A model generated the notes under the pieces. It did not search any database. It had not been told where the DNA came from and worked only from the letters and a program-made list of their open reading frames with translations. A stretch of DNA of 64,000 nucleotides, taken from contig NZ_CP118957.1 in assembly GCF_029023825.1 (NCBI RefSeq), forward strand, positions 2,528,501 through 2,592,500. The letters are read 5' to 3'. This DNA is from Enterococcus saccharolyticus subsp. saccharolyticus. GTDB taxonomy: Bacteria; Bacillota; Bacilli; Lactobacillales; Enterococcaceae. The position numbers were made by a program, and so were the translations under genes. Positions within the stretch are counted from its first letter, which is position 1, and every line of letters starts with the position of its first letter. Of the stretch, positions 43,499 to 52,181 are shown one piece after another.

Positions 43499-45049
43499 TC
43501 AATCTTTCTGTTTCCCACCCAAACTCGCCAACAAGGTAAACACACAAGCCATCACAAAAGCGCACACCATGACAAGGATTGTAGCAATTAAATTATCATT
43601 CGACATTAAAGGTGCCATGAATGCAGGGACGTAAGCAGTTGTACGTACATTCAAGAGTCCGACAAGCGTACCGGCTAACGTTGCAGCTAAAATAGTCCCA
43701 CCAAAGACTTTTTTATTCGAAAACATAAAGGGATACGCTGCTTCTACAAACGTGCCAAAGAGCAAATTGATAAAGATATTAGCGGTAGCCGTTGGTCGGT
43801 CTCCTGCATTTCTCGGCTTAATAATGTACGCTAGCTGAATTCCTGCACAGACAATTACGAGACAGACCATGTCAATGGCACCTAAAAAACTAAATCCTGT
43901 TGCTTCCATTTCTAATAAAACAATCGGTAAAATAGCTGCGTGATAGACACCACCAATAATTGCAAACCAAATAAGTGCCCCAGCAACAGTGCCAGCTAAA
44001 ATTGGATTAAATGCTAAGACAGCATCAATTGCCTGTTTAATCCCATTGCCAAGCATTAATGCTACTGGTGACAACAAATATTTGCCCACTAATCCCGCGA
44101 ATAAACCAGACAGTCCCCCGGCTGCAATATTCGTTGTCGTTCCAGGAACTCCATGCTTAAAACAAAAATTACTAATATAATACACTAAAATTCCGGCAAG
44201 AATCCCGACAGCCATTCCCCCAATAATGCCACCATCCACTGCTAATGCGCCCGCTAAGACACCCGCAACAATTCCGACTTCATCCATTCCAGAAATTTGT
44301 TTTGCTGCAATCGTAGCAACGATGACTGGTAAGAAACCAACCAATATGGTGAAAATCTCCTCTAACCCTGACAAACCGGGTAATTTACTTAAAGCCAAGC
44401 TCAACGCCATACCAATAAATCCCGGCATCGCCGCCATCATAATGCCACGTAAACTAATTCTCTTAAATACATTGTCTTCACGTTGCGCACTACTGCTACC
44501 AATCACCGGTTTATAGGTTAATTGCCATTCTTTCGCAAAAGCAGACATAGCTGAAATCGCACGTGTCCGATTGGTTGTTCCTGTTGTGCCAGATTGGGCA
44601 ATAATGTGTACACCCAAACTAGCCGCATCAGCCATCGATGTCCCACCTGTTCCAGTCACAGGAATCTTTTTTTGCGCAGAGGCAAGTAATGCTTGCCGAT
44701 TGACGTCTTTAGGGTCGCAACTTAGCAACAATAACCCATCAATTTCTCCATCTAAAATTTTCTGTGCCAACTGATGATCCATCAATTTTGCTTGCTCGTT
44801 AATTTCTGATAACGTTTGTTCATCGCTGCTGATTAATTGTCCTGTTTCATCTAAAGTAAAGAGCTGTGATTTCGCATCCAGCGATACATTATCCATACTA
44901 CTTGCTGTCAAAACAAATTGAACAGCAGCTACCTCAATGCCTGCTGATTTTGCTTGTGCAAAAATCTCTTCGATCATTTTTTGCGGATCATTTCCACCTT
45001 GTGACCGCAAATTTCCACCACTACTCCCAATTACTGCAATTTTTTTCAT
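43499..45049 (-). CDS. PTS EIIC-like membrane protein with N-terminal soluble domain
   Basis: A 516-residue protein. Residues 1-180 form a soluble domain beginning KKIAVIGSSGGNLRSQGGNDP, with GLLLLSCDPKDVNRQALL and TGTGGTSMADAASLG, which looks like a nucleotide- or sugar-binding Rossmann fold. Residues about 200-515 hold roughly ten membrane segments rich in Gly and Ala, with GGLSGLFAGLVGKYLLSP and WFAIIGGVYHAAILPIVLLE, resembling the PTS_EIIC_2 family. No EIIA or EIIB gene is beside it and no phosphorylation motif is seen, so it may not be a phosphotransferase at all. The ATG at 45049 follows AGGTGG. Substrate unknown. Confidence 0.68.
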   Translation of the reverse strand: MKKIAVIGSSGGNLRSQGGNDPQKMIEEIFAQAKSAGIEVAAVQFVLTASSMDNVSLDAKSQLFTLDETGQLISSDEQTLSEINEQAKLMDHQLAQKILDGEIDGLLLLSCDPKDVNRQALLASAQKKIPVTGTGGTSMADAASLGVHIIAQSGTTGTTNRTRAISAMSAFAKEWQLTYKPVIGSSSAQREDNVFKRISLRGIMMAAMPGFIGMALSLALSKLPGLSGLEEIFTILVGFLPVIVATIAAKQISGMDEVGIVAGVLAGALAVDGGIIGGMAVGILAGILVYYISNFCFKHGVPGTTTNIAAGGLSGLFAGLVGKYLLSPVALMLGNGIKQAIDAVLAFNPILAGTVAGALIWFAIIGGVYHAAILPIVLLEMEATGFSFLGAIDMVCLVIVCAGIQLAYIIKPRNAGDRPTATANIFINLLFGTFVEAAYPFMFSNKKVFGGTILAATLAGTLVGLLNVRTTAYVPAFMAPLMSNDNLIATILVMVCAFVMACVFTLLASLGGKQKD

Positions 45050-45188
45050 AGAAACCACCTATCTTTTTATTTTTCACTTTCAACCAAAAAATACAAATTT
45101 TCTGATAATTATCAGATATTCATTATAAAATTTCCCTTACCAGAATGAAAGAGAAAGTTATGCGCTATAGCAAAACAAACATAAAAAA

Positions 45189-45213
45189 ACACTTTCTCAA
45201 ATTGAAAAAGTGT
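45189..45213 (-). terminator. Terminator of the capA-like gene
   Basis: ACACTTT pairs with AAAGTGT around a short loop that can extend the stem (TTCAA/TTGAA type), and seven T follow on the minus strand. Confidence 0.65.
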
Positions 45214-45226
45214 CTCTTATCTATTG

Positions 45227-46462
45227 CTACCATTCCAAATTCAATAAACTCAGCATTTCATGATACGCTGTTTCAATGCGTTGTCGTGTTACTTCTGGTA
45301 CTTGATCTGCATATTTTCCATCTGGCAAATAATCTTCTGCCAATACCACTTGAAAATCATAGGCCTGCATATCGCCATACTCGAAATCATAATAGGTATG
45401 ATTCACGATTGGTTCTCTGGAAACCCAAGTTGGATGTAAGGTGATATTGCTCAAATACGTGCGTTTGCCTTCTTTGGTAATTTCTACTTCCGGAATAACG
45501 CCTCTTTCTGTCCAATAATTGTAATTAACAGTTTCGTATCGTTGATTTGATAATAAATTCCCCATCGAATAGATAATAAATTTCTTTTCACCATCTTTTT
45601 CAATTATCTCAGTCGGTTCAGCAACATGTGGATGTCCACCAAAAATAATATCCGCACCAAAATCAATCATTTGTCGATATACGGTTTGCTGTTCTACAGT
45701 GGGTTCTAACGAATACTCTACGCCAGATTGCGGCATAACAATCGTAATATCCGCAATTTTCTCCGCTTCTTTAATATCAGCTTCCACTTTGTCGATTGAT
45801 AAATCGTTTAAATATTTGTCATAATCTTCTTGGCTAATGCTTTGTTCAATCCCATTAAATCCATACGAATAAGCTAACATCGCCACTTTGATACCGTTGA
45901 CTTCTTTTACTAAAATGCCGTTATCGCCAACATTCACACCAATCGTATCTAACCCAGCATCATGAAAAGCCGTTGCTGTCGTTGTTACCCCTTCAATACC
46001 AGTATCCAAAATATGGTTATGTGCCAAATCAATGACATCAAAACCGGCATCTTTTATACTCTCAACAACCGTTGGAGGAGCATTAAACAAAGGAAAGCCA
46101 CCTATTTCTTTATTAGGATTAATCGTTCCTTCAAAGTCACCTAATGCGATATCTGCCGAAGAAATCAGTGGTTTGACTTGATCATAATCATTGGCAAAAT
46201 CGTAGTTCACGCCATCAAACGAACTCAAATAGAGTGGTCTGTGGTATAGCATATCACCACTTGCGGTAACTGTAATTGTTTTCGGTTCATTATTTTTAGT
46301 TGCTGTCGTATTTGTGGCATGCACATCATTGGTTTTCGGTGCTGTCAGTCCTTTGTAAACGATAAAATATCCCGTACTAATAATTGATATAAACAATAGT
46401 ATAACTAATAGAGCAAAAATAATCTTTTTTTCACTTCTAGTAAGCCGTCGTTGATTCCTCAT
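45227..46462 (-). CDS. CapA-family metallophosphatase-like protein, membrane-anchored
   Basis: A 411-residue protein. One N-terminal membrane anchor at about residues 12-35 (IIFALLVILLFISIISTGYF) is followed by an extracellular CapA domain: ASGDMLYHRPLY (first metal site), GDFEGTINP, DLAHNHILDTG, AMLAYSYGFNG and IIFGGHPHVAEP. Members act in poly-gamma-glutamate synthesis or anchoring (PgsA/CapA), but many are lone genes of unknown role, as here where no pgsBC is near. AGAGGAGAG precedes the ATG at 46462; 14 codons upstream are not part of the gene. Confidence 0.85.
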   Translation of the reverse strand: MRNQRRLTRSEKKIIFALLVILLFISIISTGYFIVYKGLTAPKTNDVHATNTTATKNNEPKTITVTASGDMLYHRPLYLSSFDGVNYDFANDYDQVKPLISSADIALGDFEGTINPNKEIGGFPLFNAPPTVVESIKDAGFDVIDLAHNHILDTGIEGVTTTATAFHDAGLDTIGVNVGDNGILVKEVNGIKVAMLAYSYGFNGIEQSISQEDYDKYLNDLSIDKVEADIKEAEKIADITIVMPQSGVEYSLEPTVEQQTVYRQMIDFGADIIFGGHPHVAEPTEIIEKDGEKKFIIYSMGNLLSNQRYETVNYNYWTERGVIPEVEITKEGKRTYLSNITLHPTWVSREPIVNHTYYDFEYGDMQAYDFQVVLAEDYLPDGKYADQVPEVTRQRIETAYHEMLSLLNLEW

Positions 46463-46591
46463 CTTTTTCTCTCCTCTTAACCATTTTATTGAAAGCGCAA
46501 TCAAAAATAATTACACAGTATAACCAACCCTTCTATCAATAATTATACTGAAAATTCTTTTAGTTTAATAGCCCCTTCTTTTGTCCATCAT

Positions 46592-47749
46592 TTATACAGA
46601 AGCTATCACTGCTCGTGCGACAACTTCGGCTACGTTCTGTTGAAAAACTTTCGGCATAATATTCGTTGGGGTTAATTCTGTTTCGGGAACCAAATTAGCA
46701 ATCGCTACTGCCGCAGCAATCTGCATTTCCTCGGTAATTTTCGTTGCTTGTGCATCCAACGCTCCCCTAAAAAGCCCCGGAAAAGCTAAAACATTGTTTA
46801 TTTGATTCGGGTAATCACTCCGCCCGGTTCCCACAATATATGCTCCTGCTGCTAACGCTTCTTCTGGTAAAATTTCTGGTATTGGATTCGCCAAAGCAAA
46901 AATGACAGGTTTTTCCGCCATCTGTTGAATCCACTCCGCTTGTAAGACATTCGCTTGTGAAACCCCAATAAAAATATCTGCATCCACCAACGCATCTGGC
47001 AACGTACCAGAAATAAATTGGCGATTCGTCACTTTAGCAATTTCTACATGATGTGACACCAACGATTCACTTTCTCGTTCATTTAAAATCCCTGTTTTAT
47101 CTACAACAAGAATATGTTGAATCCCCGCTGCTAAAAATTTTCGAGTGATGGCAATTCCGGCAGCGCCCCCACCATTAATCACTACTTTGATGTCCTCTTT
47201 CGACTTTCCAATTAGTTTTAAACTATTAAACGTCGCTGCCAACGCAACAATCGCCGTTCCATGTTGATCATCATGAAAGACTGGAATAGCACATTCAGCA
47301 TTCAATCGTCGTTCAATTTCAAAACAGCGCGGTGCACTAATATCTTCCAAATTAATAGCTCCAAATGTCGGCGAGATTGCTTTGACCGTTTGAATAATTT
47401 CTTCCACATCTTGTGTAGCTAACACAATAGGAATCGTATCAATATTTCCAAAACGTTTAAACAAAGCGGATTTTCCTTCCATCACCGGCAAAGCCGCTTC
47501 AGGACCAATATTTCCTAGCCCTAATACAGCAGAACCATCACTGACCATCGCAATCGTATTTTTTTTCATCGTTAATTCACGTACTAGTTCCTTATCCTCA
47601 ACAATCGCTGTAGAAACAGCCGCCACTCCCGGTGTATAGACCACACTCAAATCTTCTGGAGCTTCGATCACCGCTTTTGGTACAACAGAAAGCAGCCCTC
47701 CATTTTGCTTCACTTGTTCTAATGCGAGTTCTTTTACGTCTTTATTCAT
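46592..47749 (-). CDS. Malic enzyme, NAD(P)-dependent
   Basis: A 385-residue malic enzyme of the short bacterial type. SVVYTPGVAAVS near residue 30 is the substrate region, GSAVLGLGNIGPEAALPVMEGK carries the conserved lysine, PVFHDDQHGTA the metal-binding aspartates, and INGGGAAGIAITR the NAD(P) site. It decarboxylates malate to pyruvate. GGAGG precedes the ATG at 47749. No malate carrier or two-component genes of the maePE type are nearby. In the ancestral arrangement it probably lay directly after rpsI, see the terminator remnant at 47831. Confidence 0.9.
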   Translation of the reverse strand: MNKDVKELALEQVKQNGGLLSVVPKAVIEAPEDLSVVYTPGVAAVSTAIVEDKELVRELTMKKNTIAMVSDGSAVLGLGNIGPEAALPVMEGKSALFKRFGNIDTIPIVLATQDVEEIIQTVKAISPTFGAINLEDISAPRCFEIERRLNAECAIPVFHDDQHGTAIVALAATFNSLKLIGKSKEDIKVVINGGGAAGIAITRKFLAAGIQHILVVDKTGILNERESESLVSHHVEIAKVTNRQFISGTLPDALVDADIFIGVSQANVLQAEWIQQMAEKPVIFALANPIPEILPEEALAAGAYIVGTGRSDYPNQINNVLAFPGLFRGALDAQATKITEEMQIAAAVAIANLVPETELTPTNIMPKVFQQNVAEVVARAVIASV

Positions 47750-47830
47750 GCTTTTTTCCTCCACCAAATAATAGAAAACGGATACAAAACATTTTATTTA
47801 TTATCTTATCATAAAATAAACCACTTTATA

Positions 47831-47878
47831 AAAAAAGACACCTTCCAAGTGGAAAGTGTCTTGAGATGTTGATATAAA
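47831..47878 (-). repeat. Second copy of the rpsI terminator region (possible attachment-site repeat)
   Basis: A hairpin (AGACAC..GTGTCT core, 47836-47861) with six T on the minus strand, followed by TTGAGATGTTGATATAAAA. The order and sequence resemble 55876-55925 beside rpsI in the same orientation. No minus-strand gene ends here, so the terminator is orphaned. It probably marks the far end of the inserted element. Confidence 0.6.
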
Positions 47879-47934
47879 ATGATAAACATACACAAAGCAT
47901 TCTCAAAAAGAAATTACTATCATTCATCTTCTAA

Positions 47935-48267
47935 TGCCCATTTGCAGTATCATTAGATGAATTAAGAGAAAAGTTACAACTGGAGACAGATGAAAGTTAT
48001 GAAATTGAAGATTGGGAAGCTCCTTTCCGATTAATGGATGATCGAGATATTCTAACACTCAATCGTTTAGCGCTCTTAATAGAAGAAAACAGTCACTATG
48101 ACCTATTTCCCTATTTGGATGAATTGATTGACTTGGATGTCTTTGAATCTCACGAAGATGCCTTAAAGCGATTAAATCAATTAACACACTTAAAAGAAAA
48201 ACCAACTGATCAAGGTGTTTTGGAAGATACTTTTGAGCTATCAGATGGCACCTATCTTATAATTTAA
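47935..48267 (+). pseudogene. Antirestriction ArdA-like protein, C-terminal fragment
   Basis: An open frame of 110 codons without a start, reading SLDELREKLQLETDESY then EIEDWEAPFRLMDDRD and LNRLALLIEENSHYD, followed by a short acidic tail. The acidic composition and the D-(W/Y)-E-x-P-F motif followed by an L-x-x-L-N-x-x-A helix fit the middle and end of ArdA, the DNA-mimic antirestriction protein of Tn916-type elements. An ATG at 48034 lies inside the conserved part and has no good ribosome binding site. The N-terminal half is missing. The assignment is by pattern and moderate. Confidence 0.5.
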
Positions 48268-48290
48268 TAAAAAAGAATTTTATTAAGTAA

Positions 48291-48334
48291 TTGACTTTAT
48301 ATAGACAACCATCTATATTAATACATAGATGTCT
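48291..48334 (+). promoter_or_regulatory. Promoter and operator of the arsenic operon
   Basis: TTGACT and TATATT with a 17-bp spacer. A dyad, CATCTAT with ATAGATG and outer AGACA with TGTCT, covers the -10 region at 48303-48334. This is the kind of site bound by ArsR, released by arsenite. The ArsR ribosome binding site follows at once. Confidence 0.78.
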
Positions 48335-48356
48335 GTCGATATAAGGAGTGTCAATT

Positions 48357-48701
48357 ATGAATTATGAAAAACTAGCTTTAATACTAAAAGCTTTAGCTGA
48401 TTCTAAACGTTTAAAGATAGTGGATATTTTATCGTGTGGAACCATGTGTGCTTGTGATATTTTAGAACATTTTGATTTTACCCAACCTACGTTATCCCAC
48501 CATATGAAAGTATTAGAAAAAGCAGGTATTGTTTGCGTTACAAAAAATGGGCTCTGGCATTATTATGCGCTGACAGAAACCTTTGTAGAAGAGTTTAATG
48601 GCTCTATGCAACAACTTTTCTCAAGTGAATCTAGTTGTATTTGTCATGAAACAAGCCAATGTTCTCCTAAAGGAAAAACGGAGGCGAATGCAAATGGCTA
48701 A
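48357..48701 (+). CDS. arsR: ArsR-family arsenite-responsive repressor
   Basis: A 114-residue winged-helix repressor. CGTMCACDILEHF holds the metal-sensing cysteine pair in the ArsR C-x-C pattern on the DNA-binding helix, and TQPTLSHHMKVLEKAGIV is the recognition helix. A cysteine-rich tail (SSCICHETSQC) may give extra ligands. The ATG at 48357 has AAGGAG 8 bp upstream. It would repress its own operon from the dyad at 48303-48334 until arsenite or antimonite binds. Confidence 0.92.
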   Translation: MNYEKLALILKALADSKRLKIVDILSCGTMCACDILEHFDFTQPTLSHHMKVLEKAGIVCVTKNGLWHYYALTETFVEEFNGSMQQLFSSESSCICHETSQCSPKGKTEANANG

Positions 48702-49752
48702 AGAAACAGAAAATACAGGTATTAATTTTTTTGAGAAGTATTTGACGGTTTGGGTCTTACTTTGTATGATGTTAGGAATACTAATTGGACAATTTTTCCC
48801 TTCCTTTTCTCAAGAATTAGAAAAGATTCAAATTGCGAATGTGAATATTCCGATTGCTGTATTGACATGGATTATGATTTTTCCCATGATGATGAAAATT
48901 GATTTCAAATCTATTTTAGATGTTCGAAAGAATTATCAAGGACTAGCTATTTCAAGTATTACCGCATGGCTAATTAAGCCGTTTTTAATGTTTGGGCTCG
49001 CAACCTTCTTCTTTTATGTTGTTTTTCGCAATTTTATTCCTACAGATTTAGCAAGGGATTATGTTGCTGGGGCAGTTTTATTAGGAGCAGCACCTTGTAC
49101 GGCTATGGTATTTGTTTGGAGTAATCTGACGAAAGGTGACCCTGCGCACACGCTGGTTCAAGTATCAATTAATGATTTGCTAATTATCGTTTTATTTGTT
49201 CCAATTGTTTCGCTCTTACTAGGAATCAACAATGTTTTTGTTCCTTGGGGGATTCTCTTTGCTTCAGTAGCATTGTTTGTTTTAGTCCCTTTGATTGGTG
49301 GTGCATTAACTCGCTATTTAGTGATTAAATTTAAAGGATTAAATTACTTTGAAACAAAATTTTTACCTAAATTTGATCCAATTACAACGATTGGGTTACT
49401 GCTAACGTTGGTTATTATTTTTACCTATCAGGGAAGTATTATTATCAGTAATCCTTGGCATGTCTTAATGATTGCCGTCCCACTAGTTTTGCAAAATATT
49501 ATTACAGCAAATTTTGCTTATTTTGCTTGTAAACTGACTAAACAACCACATAATGTAGCAGCACCTGCAGCTTTAATAGGCGCCTCAGATTTCTTTGAAC
49601 TTTCTGTTGCTGTGGCAATTACTTTGTTTGGGGTCAATTCACCTGTTGTTCTTGTATGTACAGTAGGTGTTTTAACAGAAGTACCAGTGATGTTACTTCT
49701 TGTAAAATTAGTAAATAAAACTCGCGGTTGGTTTGAACCAGCGAAGAATTGA
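48694..49752 (+). CDS. acr3: Arsenite efflux transporter Acr3
   Basis: A 352-residue membrane protein with ten segments, of the Acr3 (ArsB-replacing) family. [17 protein letters not shown] holds the essential cysteine in helix four, and [18 protein letters not shown] and [19 protein letters not shown] are typical. It exports arsenite using the proton gradient. The ATG at 48694 overlaps the end of arsR by 8 bp and has GGAGG 9 bp before it. A longer reading from 48598 lies inside arsR and is wrong. Confidence 0.93.
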   Translation: MAKETENTGINFFEKYLTVWVLLCMMLGILIGQFFPSFSQELEKIQIANVNIPIAVLTWIMIFPMMMKIDFKSILDVRKNYQGLAISSITAWLIKPFLMFGLATFFFYVVFRNFIPTDLARDYVAGAVLLGAAPCTAMVFVWSNLTKGDPAHTLVQVSINDLLIIVLFVPIVSLLLGINNVFVPWGILFASVALFVLVPLIGGALTRYLVIKFKGLNYFETKFLPKFDPITTIGLLLTLVIIFTYQGSIIISNPWHVLMIAVPLVLQNIITANFAYFACKLTKQPHNVAAPAALIGASDFFELSVAVAITLFGVNSPVVLVCTVGVLTEVPVMLLLVKLVNKTRGWFEPAKN

Positions 49753-49759
49753 GGAAATG

Positions 49760-50170
49760 ATGAAAAAAGTTTATTTTTTGTGTACAGGAAATTCATGTCG
49801 TAGCCAAATTGCAGAAGGCTATGGCAAAAAATATTTAACTGATAAAGGCTTTGAAGTTCGCAGTGCGGGTATTGAAACACATGGTTTAAATCCTAGAGCT
49901 GTTAAAATCATGGAAGAAGATGGCATTGACATAACGGTTCAAACGTCGGATTTAATCGACCAAAAATATTTTAATGAAGCAGATTTAATTATTACCCTTT
50001 GTGGAGATGCCAAAGATAATTGTCCAGTAATCCCTAAAACAGCGACACATATCCATTGGGGATTAGAAGATCCTGCAAAAGCAATAGGTAGTGAAGAAGA
50101 AATTATGAATAAATTCAGAGAAGTTAGAGATGTAATTAAGGGAAAAATACAGAATTTAGAAATAGAATAA
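49760..50170 (+). CDS. arsC: Arsenate reductase ArsC, thioredoxin-coupled
   Basis: A 136-residue low-molecular-weight phosphatase-type arsenate reductase. The P-loop is [14 protein letters not shown] with the first catalytic cysteine; [13 protein letters not shown] holds the other two redox cysteines. It reduces arsenate to arsenite, which Acr3 then exports. GAGG precedes ATG ATG at 49757/49760; either may start. Last gene of the arsRBC-type operon, followed by a terminator. Confidence 0.93.
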   Translation: MKKVYFLCTGNSCRSQIAEGYGKKYLTDKGFEVRSAGIETHGLNPRAVKIMEEDGIDITVQTSDLIDQKYFNEADLIITLCGDAKDNCPVIPKTATHIHWGLEDPAKAIGSEEEIMNKFREVRDVIKGKIQNLEIE

Positions 50171-50178
50171 GCCTATTG

Positions 50179-50212
50179 AAAGCAATCAAGAAAAATCTTG
50201 ATTGCTTTTTTT
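50179..50212 (+). terminator. Terminator of the arsenic operon
   Basis: AAAGCAATCAAG pairs with CTTGATTGCTTT and is followed by seven T. Confidence 0.9.
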
Positions 50213-50329
50213 GTGGAAAGGAATGAATGATATGAACAATATTCCACGTTCTCCCCCAGTTACTTAGGAATCAACCCTACTTTGCATTCACTTTCAATAT
50301 CAAAAAATTTAATGAAAAGAGGAAAAACA

Positions 50330-50644
50330 ATGGAACTAAAACACGTAGTACCGATTATGAAAGACACATTTGGACACTTAGAATTTGCGGGTGAAGGAAA
50401 CGTTGAACAACGACGCGTCAATGGTCGCTTAACCACTGTTTCTCGTAGTTACAACTTATATTCAGATGTACAACGTGCAGATGATATTGAAGTCATTTTG
50501 CCTCATACTGCTGGAGAAAAGTTCTTTGAATTTGAAGAGACGATTCAACTAGTCAACCCACGGATTGTCGCAGAAGGTTATAAGATTGGCGAACGTGGTT
50601 TCACGAATTATATTTTGCATGCAGATGATATGGTCAAAGCTTAA
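50330..50644 (+). CDS. DUF961/YdcP-like conjugative-element protein
   Basis: A 104-residue protein of the DUF961 family found at the transfer end of Tn916 and ICEBs1-type elements. It begins MELKHVVPIMKDTFGHLEF, has RSYNLYSDVQRADDIEV in the middle and ENPRIV-like LVNPRIVAEGYKI near the end. Its role is not known, though it marks the start of the conjugation genes. GAGGAAAAACA precedes the ATG at 50330. The following conjugation genes are absent, so this is a remnant. Confidence 0.8.
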   Translation: MELKHVVPIMKDTFGHLEFAGEGNVEQRRVNGRLTTVSRSYNLYSDVQRADDIEVILPHTAGEKFFEFEETIQLVNPRIVAEGYKIGERGFTNYILHADDMVKA

Positions 50645-50659
50645 AGGAGGAAAACACAC

Positions 50660-50980
50660 ATGAGATTAGCACAAGGAATTATTATCGACAAAGAAAAAAC
50701 TTTTGGACGGTTAAAATTTTCCGCATTACGTCGAGAAGTATTTTTAAACAATGAAGATGGAACGGTATCTACCGAAGTTAGAGAACGAACTTATGATAAT
50801 GCAGTGGCAGAATCAACCTATAAATCATTCAAAGCAGAATTTGTTTATCCGAACACATTTGACACATTGAATCAACTCAAACTGCAATTATTTGATTACG
50901 TCAATTGGTGGAATTATCTTCGGTTACACGGTTCTTTGGGATATGAGACACCAATCAGCATTCGAAATCGGATTAGATAA
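50660..50980 (+). pseudogene. Chimeric frame: DUF961 N-terminus fused to IS3 transposase C-terminus
   Basis: The first 46 residues (MRLAQGIIIDKEKTFGRL to ERTYD) are the start of a second DUF961 protein, as in the Tn916 gene pair. From residue 47 the frame reads NAVAESTYKSFKAEF and later LFDYVNWWNYLRLHGSLGY, the last part of an IS3-family OrfB with its catalytic glutamate. The join is in frame at a shared Y-D-N stretch, suggesting deletion by recombination at short similarity between the element and an insertion sequence. GGAGG 12 bp upstream could still drive translation, but no function is likely. Confidence 0.85.
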
Positions 50981-51043
50981 CAAGCACCTGATTTTTACAC
51001 TTTATAATTTTTGTCAAAAAAAGGGTTGCCATTCCAAACAAAA

Positions 51044-51081
51044 AAATCAGAGTAAGACGATTTCTCTACTTACTCTGATTT
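51044..51081. terminator. Hairpin terminator after the small membrane protein gene
   Basis: AAATCAGAGTAAG pairs with CTTACTCTGATTT, with A-run on the left that reads as T on the minus strand. Confidence 0.78.
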
Positions 51082-51139
51082 ATAAAATTCCTCTTCATCA
51101 GTCCTTATTGACAAAGAGCCAAATTTGCAGGGTGTTCGT

Positions 51140-51331
51140 TTATTTTCCTCTTCGTCTTTTTTCAAGAATCCAGATATTTTTAGCTACACCTAACCATAAC
51201 AACAGCAGGATCAAATAATACAAGGGGCGACCTGACAAGGCTTGTTTCCCAAATACATACGTTCCGGCAATCAGTATAGCCGTATAAAAAAGATACAGCA
51301 CTAGAAGCCATTTTTTGTCCCGATAAATCAT
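51140..51331 (-). CDS. Small two-helix membrane protein, function unknown
   Basis: A 63-residue protein with hydrophobic segments at about 8-27 (LLVLYLFYTAILIAGTYVF) and 37-55 (LYYLILLLLWLGVAKNIWI), and a basic end EKRRRGK. GAGGTG lies 9 bp before the ATG, which supports expression. I do not recognise a family. It lies inside the decayed element, just after the VOC gene on the same strand, and ends at a terminator. Confidence 0.6.
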   Translation of the reverse strand: MIYRDKKWLLVLYLFYTAILIAGTYVFGKQALSGRPLYYLILLLLWLGVAKNIWILEKRRRGK

Positions 51332-51419
51332 TTGCTTTCACCTCACCGCTTATTCAAAGGTCTTTTTATTACCTTAACAAAAACCAACCTTTGTTGCAAA
51401 TGAGGCTAATTGAGACACT

Positions 51420-52181
51420 TTATTGAAACAGATACGTTCCTTGACCAATCGTCAGTTGTTTCCCTTTCAATGCTGGACTGCCTTCAAAAACGATTTGTTG
51501 CAAACGATTGGCAGGTCCCGTGGTAAAGACAAAGGACTGGTTGCCGACTTGAAGCGCTTCTTCTCCATTGATCTCAACTTGCTGGAATCCAAGGAACTGC
51601 TGCCACTGTTGAATCACCTTTTCTGGATCAGCCACTTCAAAAACAGCACGTACGATTGCCAATTCTCCGGCTGGATGTTGTTGGATCACCTTCGCCTGGG
51701 TTAATTGTTTCCGGCGTTGATCCTCTGTGCCTCCCCACTGGATAACAAAAGGATAAGGCAAACCGTCTATGTCTCCTAAAATAGAAAGCATACGCCATTC
51801 AATCAAATTTCCCTCGGCATCGTGACGTTTCCCGTCAAAAATCTCAGAAAGTTTAGCTCCACGTTCTTTTAGTTGGACTGCTAATGCTTCGATATCATCT
51901 GTTCGCAAGGCTACTCGACTTAAGATTTCTTCTTGCGGCAAATGCTTGACCGCATCATTAACCACGACATGTTGCGGGTCTGCTTGACTGGCTAACCCAG
52001 GATCTTCTACTCCCAAAAATTCAAGATAAGACAAATCAAAATAACTCAGAGCATTGTACGTGCCCCAGTCTGTGTGCTTACCACCAAATGCAGCGACCAA
52101 TCCCGCTTGTTGAAAGGTTTGGATGGCTTGATCCAAATCATTCACATAATGTACCGTATGATCCCATTTAATACTCGCCAT
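51420..52181 (-). CDS. VOC/glyoxalase-like protein
   Basis: A 253-residue protein of the vicinal oxygen chelate type. WDHTVHYVNDLDQAIQTF opens the first module with a possible metal histidine, GGKHTDWGTYNALSYF and LEFLGVED follow, and the second half (RAVFEVADPEKVIQQWQQF) is a degraded repeat. This is the glyoxalase-like PF13468 pattern; no reaction is known for such proteins. Its ATG overlaps the proC stop (TGATG). Codon use is more GC-rich than in the flanking housekeeping genes, shared with the next three genes. Confidence 0.72.
   Translation of the reverse strand: MASIKWDHTVHYVNDLDQAIQTFQQAGLVAAFGGKHTDWGTYNALSYFDLSYLEFLGVEDPGLASQADPQHVVVNDAVKHLPQEEILSRVALRTDDIEALAVQLKERGAKLSEIFDGKRHDAEGNLIEWRMLSILGDIDGLPYPFVIQWGGTEDQRRKQLTQAKVIQQHPAGELAIVRAVFEVADPEKVIQQWQQFLGFQQVEINGEEALQVGNQSFVFTTGPANRLQQIVFEGSPALKGKQLTIGQGTYLFQ

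Noticed and set aside
47900..47925. A short match (ATTCTCAAAA) to the rpsI 3' end as an attachment site
   Set aside because: It is in the opposite orientation and only ten bases long, so chance is likely; the terminator similarity is better evidence.
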